This document shows positions 48,570 to 56,774 of a DNA stretch of 56,774 nt, one piece after another. Numbering within the stretch: position 1 is the first letter of the stretch; every line of letters starts with the position of its first letter. A model generated the notes under the pieces. The model was not told the origin of the DNA. It did no database searches and saw nothing but the letters and a program-made list of their open reading frames with translations. The stretch lies in NCBI RefSeq assembly GCF_009650435.1, contig NZ_VVIP01000023.1:1-56774 (forward strand), in the 5' to 3' direction. The position numbers and the translations under genes are program-made. This stretch comes from Foetidibacter luteolus (GTDB taxonomy: Bacteria > Bacteroidota > Bacteroidia > Chitinophagales > Chitinophagaceae).

Positions 48570-49277
48570 CTATATTGCAGAGGGTGCAGCCAGCTTTTTA
48601 CCAATTCTGTAGGCCAGGTAGGTAAATACGGGGGCCGCAATTACGTCAAAAGTATAATGTACGTGTTGCACCAGTACACAAATACCCACTACCAAAGTGG
48701 CAACAAGGGCAGCAATTTTATCCTGTCTTTTGTCCAGGCATAAGAATATAAGAAACTGAGAAGCCGTATGGCCAGAGAAAAAGAGGTCTTTGGTTACAAA
48801 ATGTTTTCCATAAAAAACATTGCTTAATGGGTCAACCAGGGGGATCAACCCTTCCGGAGCATTTAATGGCACCAGGAAGATGGCCAGTAACCTTAGCACG
48901 GTGACCACCAGAAAGCTGTAGATACAAACCAAAAAAAGTTCGGGTTTTTTTAAACTCCTGGCAATTATCAGCGCAGTCATACTCCAGATGGCAATGAATA
49001 CCGGGATAGAAACATTGTGAGGCTTTACAGACTGCAGAACAAAATCATTAATGGTGTAACCTTCCCGGTTTTCTATATACCTAAAGAAAAAAGGCAGTGT
49101 AACAAACAGTATTGCGGTAAGCAGCAGCGCTGTTATCAACTTTCTTTTAAATAGCAACTGGTTCCATGCGCATTTCCATGGTTTTTGTGGCAGGCTAATT
49201 TCTAATTCGTAAGGTTGAGACATTTGTTGTATGAAGGTATTGTGCATGCCGCCCGTTAACTGCGGCAGATTGAACAT
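48570..49277 (-). CDS. PAP2-like integral membrane protein
   Basis: About 235 residues, start placed at the ATG at 49277 because a consensus promoter would begin transcription near 49298; ATG codons at 49247 and 49223 are alternatives. It has about six transmembrane segments (LITALLLTAILFVTLPFFF, SIPVFIAIWSMTALIIA, LFLVCIYSFLVVTVLRLLAIF, ALVATLVVGICVLVQHV). The lipid-phosphatase-like signatures are KDLFFSGHTASQFLIFLCLD and HVHYTFDVIAAPVF, matching the PAP2_C/sphingomyelin-synthase type. It probably handles phospholipid or sphingolipid head groups; Bacteroidota make sphingolipids, but no other such gene is here. Confidence 0.82.
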   Translation of the reverse strand: MFNLPQLTGGMHNTFIQQMSQPYELEISLPQKPWKCAWNQLLFKRKLITALLLTAILFVTLPFFFRYIENREGYTINDFVLQSVKPHNVSIPVFIAIWSMTALIIARSLKKPELFLVCIYSFLVVTVLRLLAIFLVPLNAPEGLIPLVDPLSNVFYGKHFVTKDLFFSGHTASQFLIFLCLDKRQDKIAALVATLVVGICVLVQHVHYTFDVIAAPVFTYLAYRIGKKLAAPSAI

Positions 49278-49304
49278 TATTTTATTGTAAATTTTTCCGG
49301 AGCA

Positions 49305-49335
49305 CAAAAATATAAGTCCCGGCTATATTTTCAAA
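49305..49335 (-). promoter_or_regulatory. Promoter of the PAP2-like gene
   Basis: On the minus strand TTTG (49332-49335), a 19-bp gap, then TATTTTTG (49305-49312). Both boxes match the Bacteroidota consensus. Confidence 0.6.
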
Positions 49336-49432
49336 CTTTTAAAGTCGGGCGGTAAATTGTATGGAAAAAGTAGGTCGAGGAATGACGGCAATAGATTTAG
49401 TTTTGGGGTTAACGACAGGCTGTACCTGGCTT

Positions 49433-49465
49433 AAAAAAGGAGAATATATGGAGATATGTCCTCCT
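49433..49465 (-). terminator. Terminator of the receiver gene
   Basis: On the minus strand AGGAG and CTCCT arms with an ATAT inner stem form a hairpin followed by TTTTTT. It lies 64 bp downstream of the response-regulator stop. Confidence 0.7.
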
Positions 49466-49528
49466 GTTATACAATACCCGTTTAATACAAGATATCAGGG
49501 CAGCGTTGGCTGCCTGTTTTATATGTGA

Positions 49529-50005
49529 TTAGTTGCCCGGTTGCCTGTAGCCGTTGTACCAGCGGTTGGATACAAAAAAGGACTGGCTGGGGTTATGATC
49601 CTGCTCACCAACTGATGCCATGTTGCTTTTAAGGCTAAAAATTTTTTCCAGGACCTCTTTTATCTGTAACAGCTCACTTTTGCCTTTTACTATATAATCG
49701 TAAGCCCCGCATTTTAGGGCACTTACAGCAACATCGGTATCAATTTGCCCTGATACGAACACGATGCAGATATCAGGAAAACGGCCTTTGATAATTTTTA
49801 ATGTACTGAGCCCGTCAAGCGGGGCCATGTGGTAGTCAAGAAAAATTATATCAGGGCGTTGCTCAAGTTGATCTATGCATTTTTGGCCGCTGTTAAAGCA
49901 GGAAACGTTTTGATAACCAAGGTTAGTTATGTGCCGCTGGTAAATAAATAAATGAAGGGGATCGTCGTCCACGACGAAAATGGAATTGGATTTTGGTGCT
50001 GTCAT
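49529..50005 (-). CDS. Stand-alone response regulator receiver protein
   Basis: 158 residues: one CheY-like receiver domain and a short tail, no output domain. The acidic pocket is VVDDDP near the N-terminus, the phospho-acceptor Asp is in IIFLDYHMAPLDG (about residue 56), the Thr/Ser switch in IVFVSGQ, and the conserved Lys in YIVKGKSE. The tail (EQDHNPSQSFFVSNRWYNGY) is not a known domain. It probably relays a signal by protein contact, as in phosphorelays or chemosensory-like pathways. No histidine kinase is adjacent. Confidence 0.92.
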   Translation of the reverse strand: MTAPKSNSIFVVDDDPLHLFIYQRHITNLGYQNVSCFNSGQKCIDQLEQRPDIIFLDYHMAPLDGLSTLKIIKGRFPDICIVFVSGQIDTDVAVSALKCGAYDYIVKGKSELLQIKEVLEKIFSLKSNMASVGEQDHNPSQSFFVSNRWYNGYRQPGN

Positions 50006-50094
50006 TGTGAGAATAGATAATGGATTGGCGAATGTAACATATATAACTCAAAGTTTTGACTGCAAGCTACTTAACAGTAGATTTTAAGCAAGGC

Positions 50095-50202
50095 TTAATA
50101 CAGGTAATAGTAGCTTAGGAACAAAACGGAGAGTAAAAACAATATAATTACTATCAGCATCCGGTTTTGAAACCGGATGTCGGGAATTTCATTGGTAGGC
50201 AT
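50095..50202 (-). CDS. Possible small single-span membrane protein
   Basis: 35-codon ORF between the TPR gene and the receiver gene, on their strand. It begins MPTNEIPDIRFQNR and ends in one hydrophobic segment, MLIVIILFLLSVLFLSYYYLY. This layout (polar N-terminus, one helix) is typical of small membrane proteins. TATATTCG, near a -7 box, is about 30 bp upstream. The ORF contains a CCGGTTT / AAACCGG hairpin, so the DNA could instead be regulatory. The rest of this 363-bp gap shows nothing else. Confidence 0.4.
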   Translation of the reverse strand: MPTNEIPDIRFQNRMLIVIILFLLSVLFLSYYYLY

Positions 50203-50368
50203 ATTGGATTTTTTTAGGTGCCTGCGAATATAAAACTTGCTGCGTAAATTTTACACACCTGGAGATTAAATCATCCTTAAGGCGGTGCGCCAGGTTCTGG
50301 CTTAGCACAGCATTATGCACCGTCGTGTGCAGCGCTGTTGGGCTGCATAACTTAAGCTGTACCCCAAT

Positions 50369-52219
50369 TTAAAGTGGTTGCGTAAGGTCTTCCATCGCTT
50401 TTTTCAGTTTAAGCACATAAGGCTGGTATAACTGTGGGTTTTCGGCTGCCAGTTTCTCATAAATTTCAAGGGAGGCCTGGTACAGCACCCCGGCCTGCCC
50501 TGCATTATTGGTAACGCTGTACATGTAACCAAGGTTATAAGCTGTTTGCGCTACCTGGGGTTCATAAATGGCCGGGTACAAGGCAGCAAACCTGGTTCTT
50601 ATCTCCAGTGCTTCCATATAGCACGCCTCGGCATTGCTATTGTATTTTGCGATAGTAAAAAGGCTGCCCAGGTTGTTTTGTGTTTGTGCCAGCAAGGGTT
50701 CAAAAGTTTGCGGGTTATAGGCTGCCAGCCTGCGCCTTACCTGTACAGATACCAGGTAGCTTTCAATGGCATTTTTGTATTTTTTTTGTTGTTGGTACAG
50801 GTTGCCCAGGTTGTTTTGTACATCTGCTACCCTTCTGAAATAATTTAATGAATCTACGGCCCGTAACCTTTCATTAAACAGCAGCGTTTGCAAAAAAGCT
50901 TTTTCAGCGTTAGCGGTATCATGCGTACTATAGTAAATAATGCCAAGATTGTTTTGAATATTTGCTGCCTCGGTAAAATAGGCAACAGAGTCTGCTGCCT
51001 GCAGGCTGTGCATTATATTGAGTGCCTGTTTGTAACAGATTACCGCTGAATCGTATTGCAGAAGCGCATGATAAAGGTTGCCCATGTTATTAATGGTTTT
51101 GGCAAGTGCCAGCCTGTAAGTTGGCAGCGAGTCTGCCAGCCTTATCCTAATATGCAGCGCTTCCAGTAAGGCTTTTTTTGCGGCATTGAAATTTTTAGAC
51201 ACGGTATATAGTTTTCCCATGTTGTTTAGCATGGAAGCCATAAAAACATCGTCAACGGGTAAACTGTTGCGGGTTAGGGTTATTGCTTTGTTGTAATAGG
51301 CTAATGCTTCATCGTTGTGGTTTAACCATTCCATAAAACGGGCATAACGGGCCAGGTAATCTGTATTGGCAGAATCCAGCAGTACCAGCAAATGATAACT
51401 GGCGGCAGCGCTGTCGTACGCAAAACGGTTTTTCTCAAGGTCTGCTTTCAGCAGTATGGCTTCTGCTGTTTGTCCACTCGTTAAGTTTAGCTGCTTTAAA
51501 AGCTCTTCCAGGTTAGAGCGTTGCTGTAAAATTTGCGCAACACGCCCGGCCAGGTCAAGCTTGGCTAATACGGCCAGGGCAGAGTCTGTATTACCCCGTT
51601 GGAACAGCAGGAACGCCTCCCTGAAAACAGGTGAAGCCTCATCCAGGTTAATAATTGCATAACTGCGTGCAAACTCTTTGGCATCATCGTCAACTGTTTT
51701 GGATTGTTTTTCCAGCATTTCTATTTGCCTGGTTAGTTGTGCTATGTAGTCCGTGTTTTCTTTATTAGTGGCCTGTAGCTTTTTAAGCTCGTTATTAAGC
51801 TGTGTAATCCTTAGTTCAAGCTGTTTCTGGGCTTCGGTTTTTCCTACATTGTAAATCTTTTGCCGGTAACCGGCTATTTTATCAGGGCTGGCCATGAATA
51901 TTTTTATGCTGTCTTTTTGCCCGGCTACCGCTTTTAGCGATGTGGTATTTATTACCTGCAGCAAATCTTTTTTAACGGTAAAGCTTACCGTTACGCCTTC
52001 CCTTGTGCCAACGTAAATAAGGGTAAACCGGCCCTTTTGATCAGTCTGTTGGGTGCTGGCCTGCTGAAAATCGTCATCAATTCTTGCGCCGGGTACAAAA
52101 ACAAGTTTGCCTGTTTCGGTTTTGCTGTTAAACAAGGTGATGACGCCATATATTTTAGTTTGCTGTGCGGCAGAAGTAACGGATAACAAAAAAAGGCAAC
52201 AAACAAGAATGCTTTTCAT
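50369..52219 (-). CDS. Secreted TPR-repeat protein with coiled coil
   Basis: 616 residues with a signal peptide (about 1-19, ending SAAQQ). Residues about 20-110 resemble a carboxypeptidase-regulatory-like beta domain (KIYGVITLFN, TQQTDQKGRFTLIYVG). A coiled coil spans about 128-185 (AQKQLELRITQLNNELKKLQ and on). From about 200 to the end come around nine TPR-type helical pairs, several of the kinesin-light-chain type (AKTINNMGNLYHALLQYDSA, VQNNLGNLYQQQKKYKNAIE, AQTQNNLGSLFTIAKYNSNA). Probably a protein-protein scaffold outside the cytoplasm. It is upstream-divergent from the PKD gene and near a TIR-like membrane protein that also has a regulatory-like beta domain. Confidence 0.87.
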   Translation of the reverse strand: MKSILVCCLFLLSVTSAAQQTKIYGVITLFNSKTETGKLVFVPGARIDDDFQQASTQQTDQKGRFTLIYVGTREGVTVSFTVKKDLLQVINTTSLKAVAGQKDSIKIFMASPDKIAGYRQKIYNVGKTEAQKQLELRITQLNNELKKLQATNKENTDYIAQLTRQIEMLEKQSKTVDDDAKEFARSYAIINLDEASPVFREAFLLFQRGNTDSALAVLAKLDLAGRVAQILQQRSNLEELLKQLNLTSGQTAEAILLKADLEKNRFAYDSAAASYHLLVLLDSANTDYLARYARFMEWLNHNDEALAYYNKAITLTRNSLPVDDVFMASMLNNMGKLYTVSKNFNAAKKALLEALHIRIRLADSLPTYRLALAKTINNMGNLYHALLQYDSAVICYKQALNIMHSLQAADSVAYFTEAANIQNNLGIIYYSTHDTANAEKAFLQTLLFNERLRAVDSLNYFRRVADVQNNLGNLYQQQKKYKNAIESYLVSVQVRRRLAAYNPQTFEPLLAQTQNNLGSLFTIAKYNSNAEACYMEALEIRTRFAALYPAIYEPQVAQTAYNLGYMYSVTNNAGQAGVLYQASLEIYEKLAAENPQLYQPYVLKLKKAMEDLTQPL

Positions 52220-52311
52220 GCGGCAGTGAATATGCAGGTTAAATTAATAAATGGCAGGCAGCTTTCATAATACCGATGAAAAAGGCTTATGCAAAACCTG
52301 CCTGCAAAAGA

Positions 52312-52470
52312 AGCAGCGTGTTACACCACGGGTGAGGGATTGAAGCGGTACCCCACTGACGGCTTTGTGCGGCGGCTTTGCGGCGGAGTAATAGCACAAC
52401 CGAGCCAAAAGCAACTGAATGTTGCTTTTAACGAAGGTTGTGAACGCAATTCTGCCCGACCCGAGGCACA
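52312..52470 (+). repeat. Family A dispersed repeat, copy 8 (long variant)
   Basis: Forward copy from AGCAGCGTGTTACACCACGG. After GGCGGAGTAATAGCACAACC it carries the same extra segment of about 55 bases as copy 3, with hairpin arms AAAGCAAC / GTTGCTTT, before CTGCCCGACCC. The GGGGGCACCCCC end is degraded. It fills most of the 372-bp divergent gap between the TPR and PKD genes. Confidence 0.85.
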
Positions 52471-52591
52471 ACCGGCGCCGGATAAGATAATAGCCGGAGA
52501 TTTTGCTTGCTACTTGCATTTAACAATTGCCCATCGTATTTTGTAAAGGTGAAAGAGGTAATCCCCGGTTGATTTTCGCTAAATAACATGT

Positions 52592-54718
52592 ATGAAAAAC
52601 AAGCCACCTCTCCTTGCTCTTTTGTGCCTGCTGTACCTTGATGGCCTGGCACAGTCAAATAACCAACCACTTTTTCAGCCACTGTTTCCTTTATCAGATA
52701 CCTTTCCTGCACAGGTAGTTTGGCAGATGGATGGCGACAGCGTTCGCTTTTCCAGCAGGTTACGGCCATTGCGGCAGTTGGCCGGCGCACCCACCAGTTA
52801 CTACACATACTTTTGGGATTTTGGCGATGGCGCTTTTAGCTTTTTAGAGAAGCCCGCACACCGTTACGCGGATTCAGGCACGTATTATGTTCGCTTATAT
52901 GCCACCAATTATTTTGATGACGGGCTTGCACCTCCATCAAAGCCATTCGCGGTAAAAGTGAATAAAAAACCAACAGGCCCCCGCAACTGGATGTCTGGTT
53001 TTTTCGCTGCTACAGATGGCAATGTCAAGCTCAAGGTAAACAGTGCCGACCATAGGCCCGGTGAAGATTTTGTATTGCTGATGGGCTATCAGAATAAGCT
53101 GGCCGAAAATTTAAATGGCACCCTTGTACTGTTTTTTAACGAACGGCAATTTAACCGGGAGCTTTTTGCATTGAATGATAAGCGGATGTTTAATGGGGAA
53201 CAGAACAGCACGTTAAACACCCTGGCAAGCAGCCTTAAGGGTAAAAATAATTATGCACAAATAACCGCGCAAAACCAGCAAAGCACCCCCGGCCTGTTAA
53301 AAAATAACGGGAGCAATAGCCTGGCTGCCAGTGCCTCAAAAGAAGAATACCTGCCTGGCTACGAAGGGCCGCCTTTGCCGGAATACAACGCAAGTACAGC
53401 AAAGCTTTTAAAAACATTGAAGGAAAGATATGTTCAGAATACGGTTACGCGTTTTACCAACCTTACAAAAGCAGAGGAAAAGTTTATGTTCCTTACCATG
53501 AAAACACTGCCAACAGTAATACAGGATTCCAATGCCACCATTACCATTACTGCGTTACTGGTGCCCGATGACCCTAAACTGCAGCCCGAAAAATTTGACC
53601 TGGATATGCAGATAGCGGCATCCCACGACCCCAACCGGCTTTTACTGAAACCGCATTACATGAGCTATCGTTTTGCGGGCAAAAAGAAACAGTTAACCTA
53701 TAAAGTACAGTTTGAAAACATAGGTAAAGGCCCGGCCCGGCGAATAGGCGTAAATGTGGCCATGCCCAAAGAGGTAAACATAAGCACCTTGCAAATTAAA
53801 GGCATAAGCCCCAGGTGCACCTGGTGCGATTCCGCCTACAGCAGGCAGAGTTGCATAGATACCACCGTAACTTCTGACGGTGTATTCTTTAGCTTTAAAA
53901 ATGTGTACCTGCCGGGCATACAGCAAAACCTGGTAACCAGTAAAGATTCTGCGCAGGGGTTTATTGAATACACGGTTAACCTGAAAAAAAGGCCAAAGAA
54001 AAAACTGCCTTTTACAACAAGGGCTTCCATCATTTTTGATAAAAATGAACCCATTATTACCAACAAGGCTACCGCCAGGTTTTTGCCGGGTTTTTCGCCG
54101 GGTATTGTAGCGGGTTATACCATGTCACTATCCAACGGCGGTGTAAGCGCAAGAGGGCCGGTTAAAATAGGCTTTACGCTTGGGCCTTATGCGCCCTCAA
54201 AGCCTTTCTTTCAGTTTGAGCTGTACACCGGGCTTTTTGAGCGGGAGGAAAGGCTTACCGGGCGGGATAGCATGATAAACTTTAGCGAGCAGCCATATTA
54301 TGGAGATGAAAAAAGGCGCGATACTTTTACAGTTTTTAAACGTAATGTACTGGAACTGGTGCCGCTGCACTTTCGCTATAACCTAAGCAACTGGGTGGGC
54401 ATTGGCGTAGGTATGATGGGCAGGGTGGTGATGACAGAAGAACAGAAAAGTGAGTACAGGAGACATGTAACTATTACAGATGCTTCTTTAGACTTTCCAC
54501 CCTGGCCTTTGCCGCATGATACAGTAATTGTGGCTCAGAGCAAGCCCATTACAACAAAAAGCAACTCCTTCTGGGATGGCAGTAATATTGCCACTTTTGT
54601 AGATGTACAGGTGGGCATGGTAAGAACAACAGGTATATCCGGCGGCCTTCGTTTCATCAGGCAGTGGAAGGGCAATATACCTAACCATTTCTTTTTGTAT
54701 GCCGCGTTCCGGTTATAG
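52592..54718 (+). CDS. Secreted PKD-domain protein of unknown function
   Basis: 708 residues with a signal peptide (about 1-20, ending DGLAQ). A PKD domain at about 40-125 has the classic YFWDFGDGAFS and HRYADSGTYYVRLYATN strands. The central region (about 130-360) is unassigned. Residues about 370-500 look like a DUF11-type beta domain (TYKVQFENIGKGPARRIGVNV, YTVNLKKRPKKKLPFTTRAS). The C-terminal 200 residues (IVAGYTMSLSNGGVSARGPV, GLRFIRQWKG, FLYAAFRL) resemble outer-membrane-associated Bacteroidota proteins with alternating strands ending in an aromatic residue. Its stop lies one base from the stop of the convergent TIR-like gene. Confidence 0.82.
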   Translation: MKNKPPLLALLCLLYLDGLAQSNNQPLFQPLFPLSDTFPAQVVWQMDGDSVRFSSRLRPLRQLAGAPTSYYTYFWDFGDGAFSFLEKPAHRYADSGTYYVRLYATNYFDDGLAPPSKPFAVKVNKKPTGPRNWMSGFFAATDGNVKLKVNSADHRPGEDFVLLMGYQNKLAENLNGTLVLFFNERQFNRELFALNDKRMFNGEQNSTLNTLASSLKGKNNYAQITAQNQQSTPGLLKNNGSNSLAASASKEEYLPGYEGPPLPEYNASTAKLLKTLKERYVQNTVTRFTNLTKAEEKFMFLTMKTLPTVIQDSNATITITALLVPDDPKLQPEKFDLDMQIAASHDPNRLLLKPHYMSYRFAGKKKQLTYKVQFENIGKGPARRIGVNVAMPKEVNISTLQIKGISPRCTWCDSAYSRQSCIDTTVTSDGVFFSFKNVYLPGIQQNLVTSKDSAQGFIEYTVNLKKRPKKKLPFTTRASIIFDKNEPIITNKATARFLPGFSPGIVAGYTMSLSNGGVSARGPVKIGFTLGPYAPSKPFFQFELYTGLFEREERLTGRDSMINFSEQPYYGDEKRRDTFTVFKRNVLELVPLHFRYNLSNWVGIGVGMMGRVVMTEEQKSEYRRHVTITDASLDFPPWPLPHDTVIVAQSKPITTKSNSFWDGSNIATFVDVQVGMVRTTGISGGLRFIRQWKGNIPNHFFLYAAFRL

Positions 54719-54719
54719 T

Positions 54720-55841
54720 TTAGGGCTTGCTGTTTTTGGTAAGCGGCATATCAAGCTGCTGGTCTGTTTGCGGCCATATTGTGCCGCTTGCTGTGGCAAA
54801 ACCTTCCTTATAAAAGTAAACGGTATATCGTTGTGCCTGTAAGGGTTCGGGCACATTTATCAGGTAGGCGCCCTGCTCATTGGTAAGTGTGCTCAGGCTA
54901 TCCATTTTAACGGTTACCCCTGGTAACGGGTTACCATTGTAGGTTACAGTACCTTTTATTTTGTCAATGCCACGCAGGGTAACTTCCAGGTAAATGCTGC
55001 CATTGTTCTTAATTTGATAGGTTGAATCAGGGTGTGTTGACTGATAGGGCTCGCTAAAGGATATTTCCAGCTTGGCACTGCCACCCACCGGCAGGTTTTG
55101 AAAATTAACTTCGCCATTTTCACCAATAGTTTTTTCAAGCCTTGTGGTTTGCAGGCTGCCAGCCTTTCTTACATCCATAACTAATTTTCCCTGCTGTAAT
55201 ACAATATCCTGCCGGCCTTTTTTACCGTGTACAAAAACGGTAAGGCCGGTAAACTTTTCTTTTGGCCCAAAGCGGATTACAATAAAAGCCGTGACAATAA
55301 TAATTATTGCGGCAACAACCATCATCATTCGTTTTTTTGCCTTTGACAGCCGCTCTTTAAATCTAATAACGCCCTGTTCGGCCAGCTTTTCCAGTTGGCC
55401 GTTAAAATGCAAAACAAATTGTTCGCTGCTCTTGTAAGCGGTAAAAAAGTGGCCATGCTGCTGCAGGCGTTCCTTAAAGGCGGTAATATCATCCGGGGCT
55501 GTACCTGTGCCTGGCGGCAGGTCTTTAATGTAGGTATAAATAAGAGGTTTGCCGGTTGTTTTAAATTGCGCAAAAGCGCTTTCAAATTCTTCGGCCGTGT
55601 ACATGCCAATTTTTGTAAACAGCAGCAGTATAAAAATGTCGCAGCCCGCAATGGCTTTGTTGTATTCATCTTGCAGCCTTGTTTTAGACATGGCATCAGT
55701 AAAATCCTCCCACAACACCATTTCTAAAAAAACTCCCTTGTTAACCCACTCTTTGTTTTTGTTGTTAATAAAAATTTGTAGCTGCTCCCTGTCTGGCCGA
55801 AGTTCTGATGAGGAAGCAAGAAAAATGCGTGTTTTTTTCAT
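54720..55841 (-). CDS. TIR-like (DUF4062-type) membrane protein with extracytoplasmic beta domains
   Basis: 373 residues in three parts. Residues 1 to about 150 are a TIR-like Rossmann domain: TRIFLASSSELRPDREQLQ, WVNKGVFLEMVLWEDF, RLQDEYNKAIAGCDIFILLL and YTAEEFESAF, with Glu84/85/87 as the likely catalytic-type acids. Such domains usually head STAND ATPases or other conflict proteins in Bacteroidota. A basic stretch (SKAKKR) leads into one transmembrane helix at about 172-191. Outside follow two beta domains (about 196-290 and 295-370); the second, KIKGTVTYNGNPLPGVTVKM and NEQGAYLINVP, is carboxypeptidase-regulatory-like. No NTPase is present. A signalling or defence role is inferred. Confidence 0.8.
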   Translation of the reverse strand: MKKTRIFLASSSELRPDREQLQIFINNKNKEWVNKGVFLEMVLWEDFTDAMSKTRLQDEYNKAIAGCDIFILLLFTKIGMYTAEEFESAFAQFKTTGKPLIYTYIKDLPPGTGTAPDDITAFKERLQQHGHFFTAYKSSEQFVLHFNGQLEKLAEQGVIRFKERLSKAKKRMMMVVAAIIIIVTAFIVIRFGPKEKFTGLTVFVHGKKGRQDIVLQQGKLVMDVRKAGSLQTTRLEKTIGENGEVNFQNLPVGGSAKLEISFSEPYQSTHPDSTYQIKNNGSIYLEVTLRGIDKIKGTVTYNGNPLPGVTVKMDSLSTLTNEQGAYLINVPEPLQAQRYTVYFYKEGFATASGTIWPQTDQQLDMPLTKNSKP

Positions 55842-55868
55842 AAAGCAGTATTACAACCTGAATGTTTT

Positions 55869-55993
55869 TTGGGGGTGCCCCCAAGCTATCGCAAGGGGTC
55901 GGGCTTTCCGCTATTACTCCGGCACAAGGCTCTGCTGCCAGGGCCTCACCGGGGTAACCGCTTCAATCCCTCACCCGAAAGTGCAACACGCTA
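55869..55993 (-). repeat. Family A dispersed repeat, copy 9
   Basis: Reverse-oriented, full-length: GGGGGTGCCCCCAAGC, GCTTTCCGCTATTACTCCGG, CACCGGGGTAACCGCTTC, ending GTGCAACACGCTACGG. It lies just upstream of the TIR-like gene, in the 263-bp gap to the NUDIX gene. Confidence 0.92.
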
Positions 55994-56104
55994 CGGGGAG
56001 TCATAAAAAAGGTTTTCATAACCCGGTTTTCCCAAGCTCAACCTAACTTCAACTGCTTAACTTGATGACATTCTCCCGACGCTCATCAGCTTTGCCAATG
56101 CTGG

Positions 56105-56566
56105 CTAACGATCCATCATCAGGGCCAGTTCATCAACCAGGGCTGCCTGGGCCGGGTTAATTTTTTCTTTTGCCTCATCCACAGAAAACCATGAACAGCG
56201 GTCAATCTCAGGAAACTCTTTCATGGTGCCCGAGTGTGGCGGCCATTCTATGGTAAAAGTATTGGATGCGATTGTTGTCACATCCATATCCCCTTCCAGC
56301 GCAAAAGCATGAACAAGCTTGCCGTTTTTCTGCTTAACCGCCTGTAGGGGAATAAAATTTCCTTTAAGCTCAACACCCGTTTCTTCTTTAAATTCCCGTT
56401 GTGCAGCATGAAGTATGTCTTCTCCATCGTCAAACTCCCCTTTGGGAATGCTCCAGGCGCCTGCATCTTTTTTAGCCCAGAATGGCCCGCCCGGGTGTGC
56501 CAGCATTACCTGCAACCCATCTTTGTTTTTTCTGAACAGTAAAATGCCTGCGCTTTGTTTGCCCAT
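56105..56566 (-). CDS. NUDIX hydrolase
   Basis: 153 residues from the ATG at 56566, where GKQSAGILLFRKNKDGLQVML matches the family; upstream codons are not protein-like. The Nudix box is GEFDDGEDILHAAQREFKEETGV (G-x5-E-x7-REUxEExGU, listed over positions about 55-77), intact with the metal-binding REFKEE. WSIPKG precedes it. The enzyme hydrolyses a nucleoside diphosphate linked to another group. The type resembles diadenosine polyphosphate or (d)NTP hydrolases; substrate unknown. It is flanked by family A repeats on both sides. Confidence 0.9.
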   Translation of the reverse strand: MGKQSAGILLFRKNKDGLQVMLAHPGGPFWAKKDAGAWSIPKGEFDDGEDILHAAQREFKEETGVELKGNFIPLQAVKQKNGKLVHAFALEGDMDVTTIASNTFTIEWPPHSGTMKEFPEIDRCSWFSVDEAKEKINPAQAALVDELALMMDR

Positions 56567-56654
56567 GTTTGTAAAATAGTAAATAAAATGGCAACTGCAT
56601 ACAGCGGGTGGTGGCAGGTAATAACAGCTAACACAATCTATCAAAAGAAGCGGC

Positions 56655-56774
56655 CTGTTACACCACCGGGTGAGGGATTGAAGCGGTTACCCCGGTGAAG
56701 GTTTTGTGCATGGGCTTTGTGCCGGAGTAATAGCGGAAAGCCCGACCCCTTGCGCAGCTTGGGGACACCCCCAA
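56655..56774 (+). repeat. Family A dispersed repeat, copy 10 (reaches window edge)
   Basis: Forward copy from TGTTACACCACCGGGTGAGG through GCCGGAGTAATAGCGGAAAG to GCGCAGCTTGGGGACACCCC. It has the GCGCAGC loop variant. The window both begins and ends in this family, in the same orientation. Confidence 0.92.

Overview
The window is chromosomal DNA from a member of the Bacteroidota, most likely Chitinophagaceae or a close relative. This is inferred from several -7 boxes of the TAnnTTTG type upstream of genes, weak Shine-Dalgarno signals, many Cys-lipoproteins, DUF2911/DUF4907/GH3-type families, an FtsH-LUD gene pair and a threonine operon headed by a fused aspartokinase-homoserine dehydrogenase. 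I see no rRNA or tRNA gene, CRISPR array, transposase, integrase or phage gene.

Layout. 0.1-7.6 kb: D-lactate dehydrogenase, two paralogous repeat lipoproteins, lysS and an S10-type peptidase. 7.6-15.3 kb: an accessory block of visibly lower GC holding secreted or lipoprotein unknowns, a YfbM-like protein, a DUF2200 protein and a nitroreductase. Two inverted copies of a roughly 150-bp repeat flank this block. 15.3-20.6 kb: ACP phosphodiesterase, DUF2911, a double-PDZ protein, tryptophan 2,3-dioxygenase, and a two-gene DUF4907/Kelch lipoprotein unit. 20.8-26.2 kb (minus strand): the threonine operon thrA-thrB-thrC, preceded by a 28-codon leader peptide whose last eleven codons are almost all Thr and Ile. 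26.5-36.2 kb: birA, rsfS, ftsH plus a LUD protein, mutL, a SelW-like protein, a GH3 protein and a glycosyltransferase. 36.6-46.6 kb: GNAT-nitrilase fusion, NlpE-like lipoprotein, Pif1-like helicase, a short SSB, a zinc-finger protein, a second GH3 protein and an ABC transporter pair. 46.8-56.6 kb: cysS, a PAP2-like membrane protein, a stand-alone receiver, a small membrane ORF, a TPR protein, a PKD protein, a TIR-like membrane protein and a NUDIX hydrolase.

The most striking non-coding signal is a dispersed, structured intergenic repeat of about 120 bp ('family A'), present ten times in both orientations, including at both window edges. A second family ('B', with associated 'D' and 'E' modules) and several degenerate arrays with strict 7-bp periodicity also occupy intergenic gaps. 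The points I rate highest are the threonine leader with alternative RNA pairings, repeat family A, the inverted repeats bounding the accessory block, and the TIR-like/transmembrane/beta-domain protein beside TPR and PKD genes. Functions come from recognised motifs read by eye; no database search was run.
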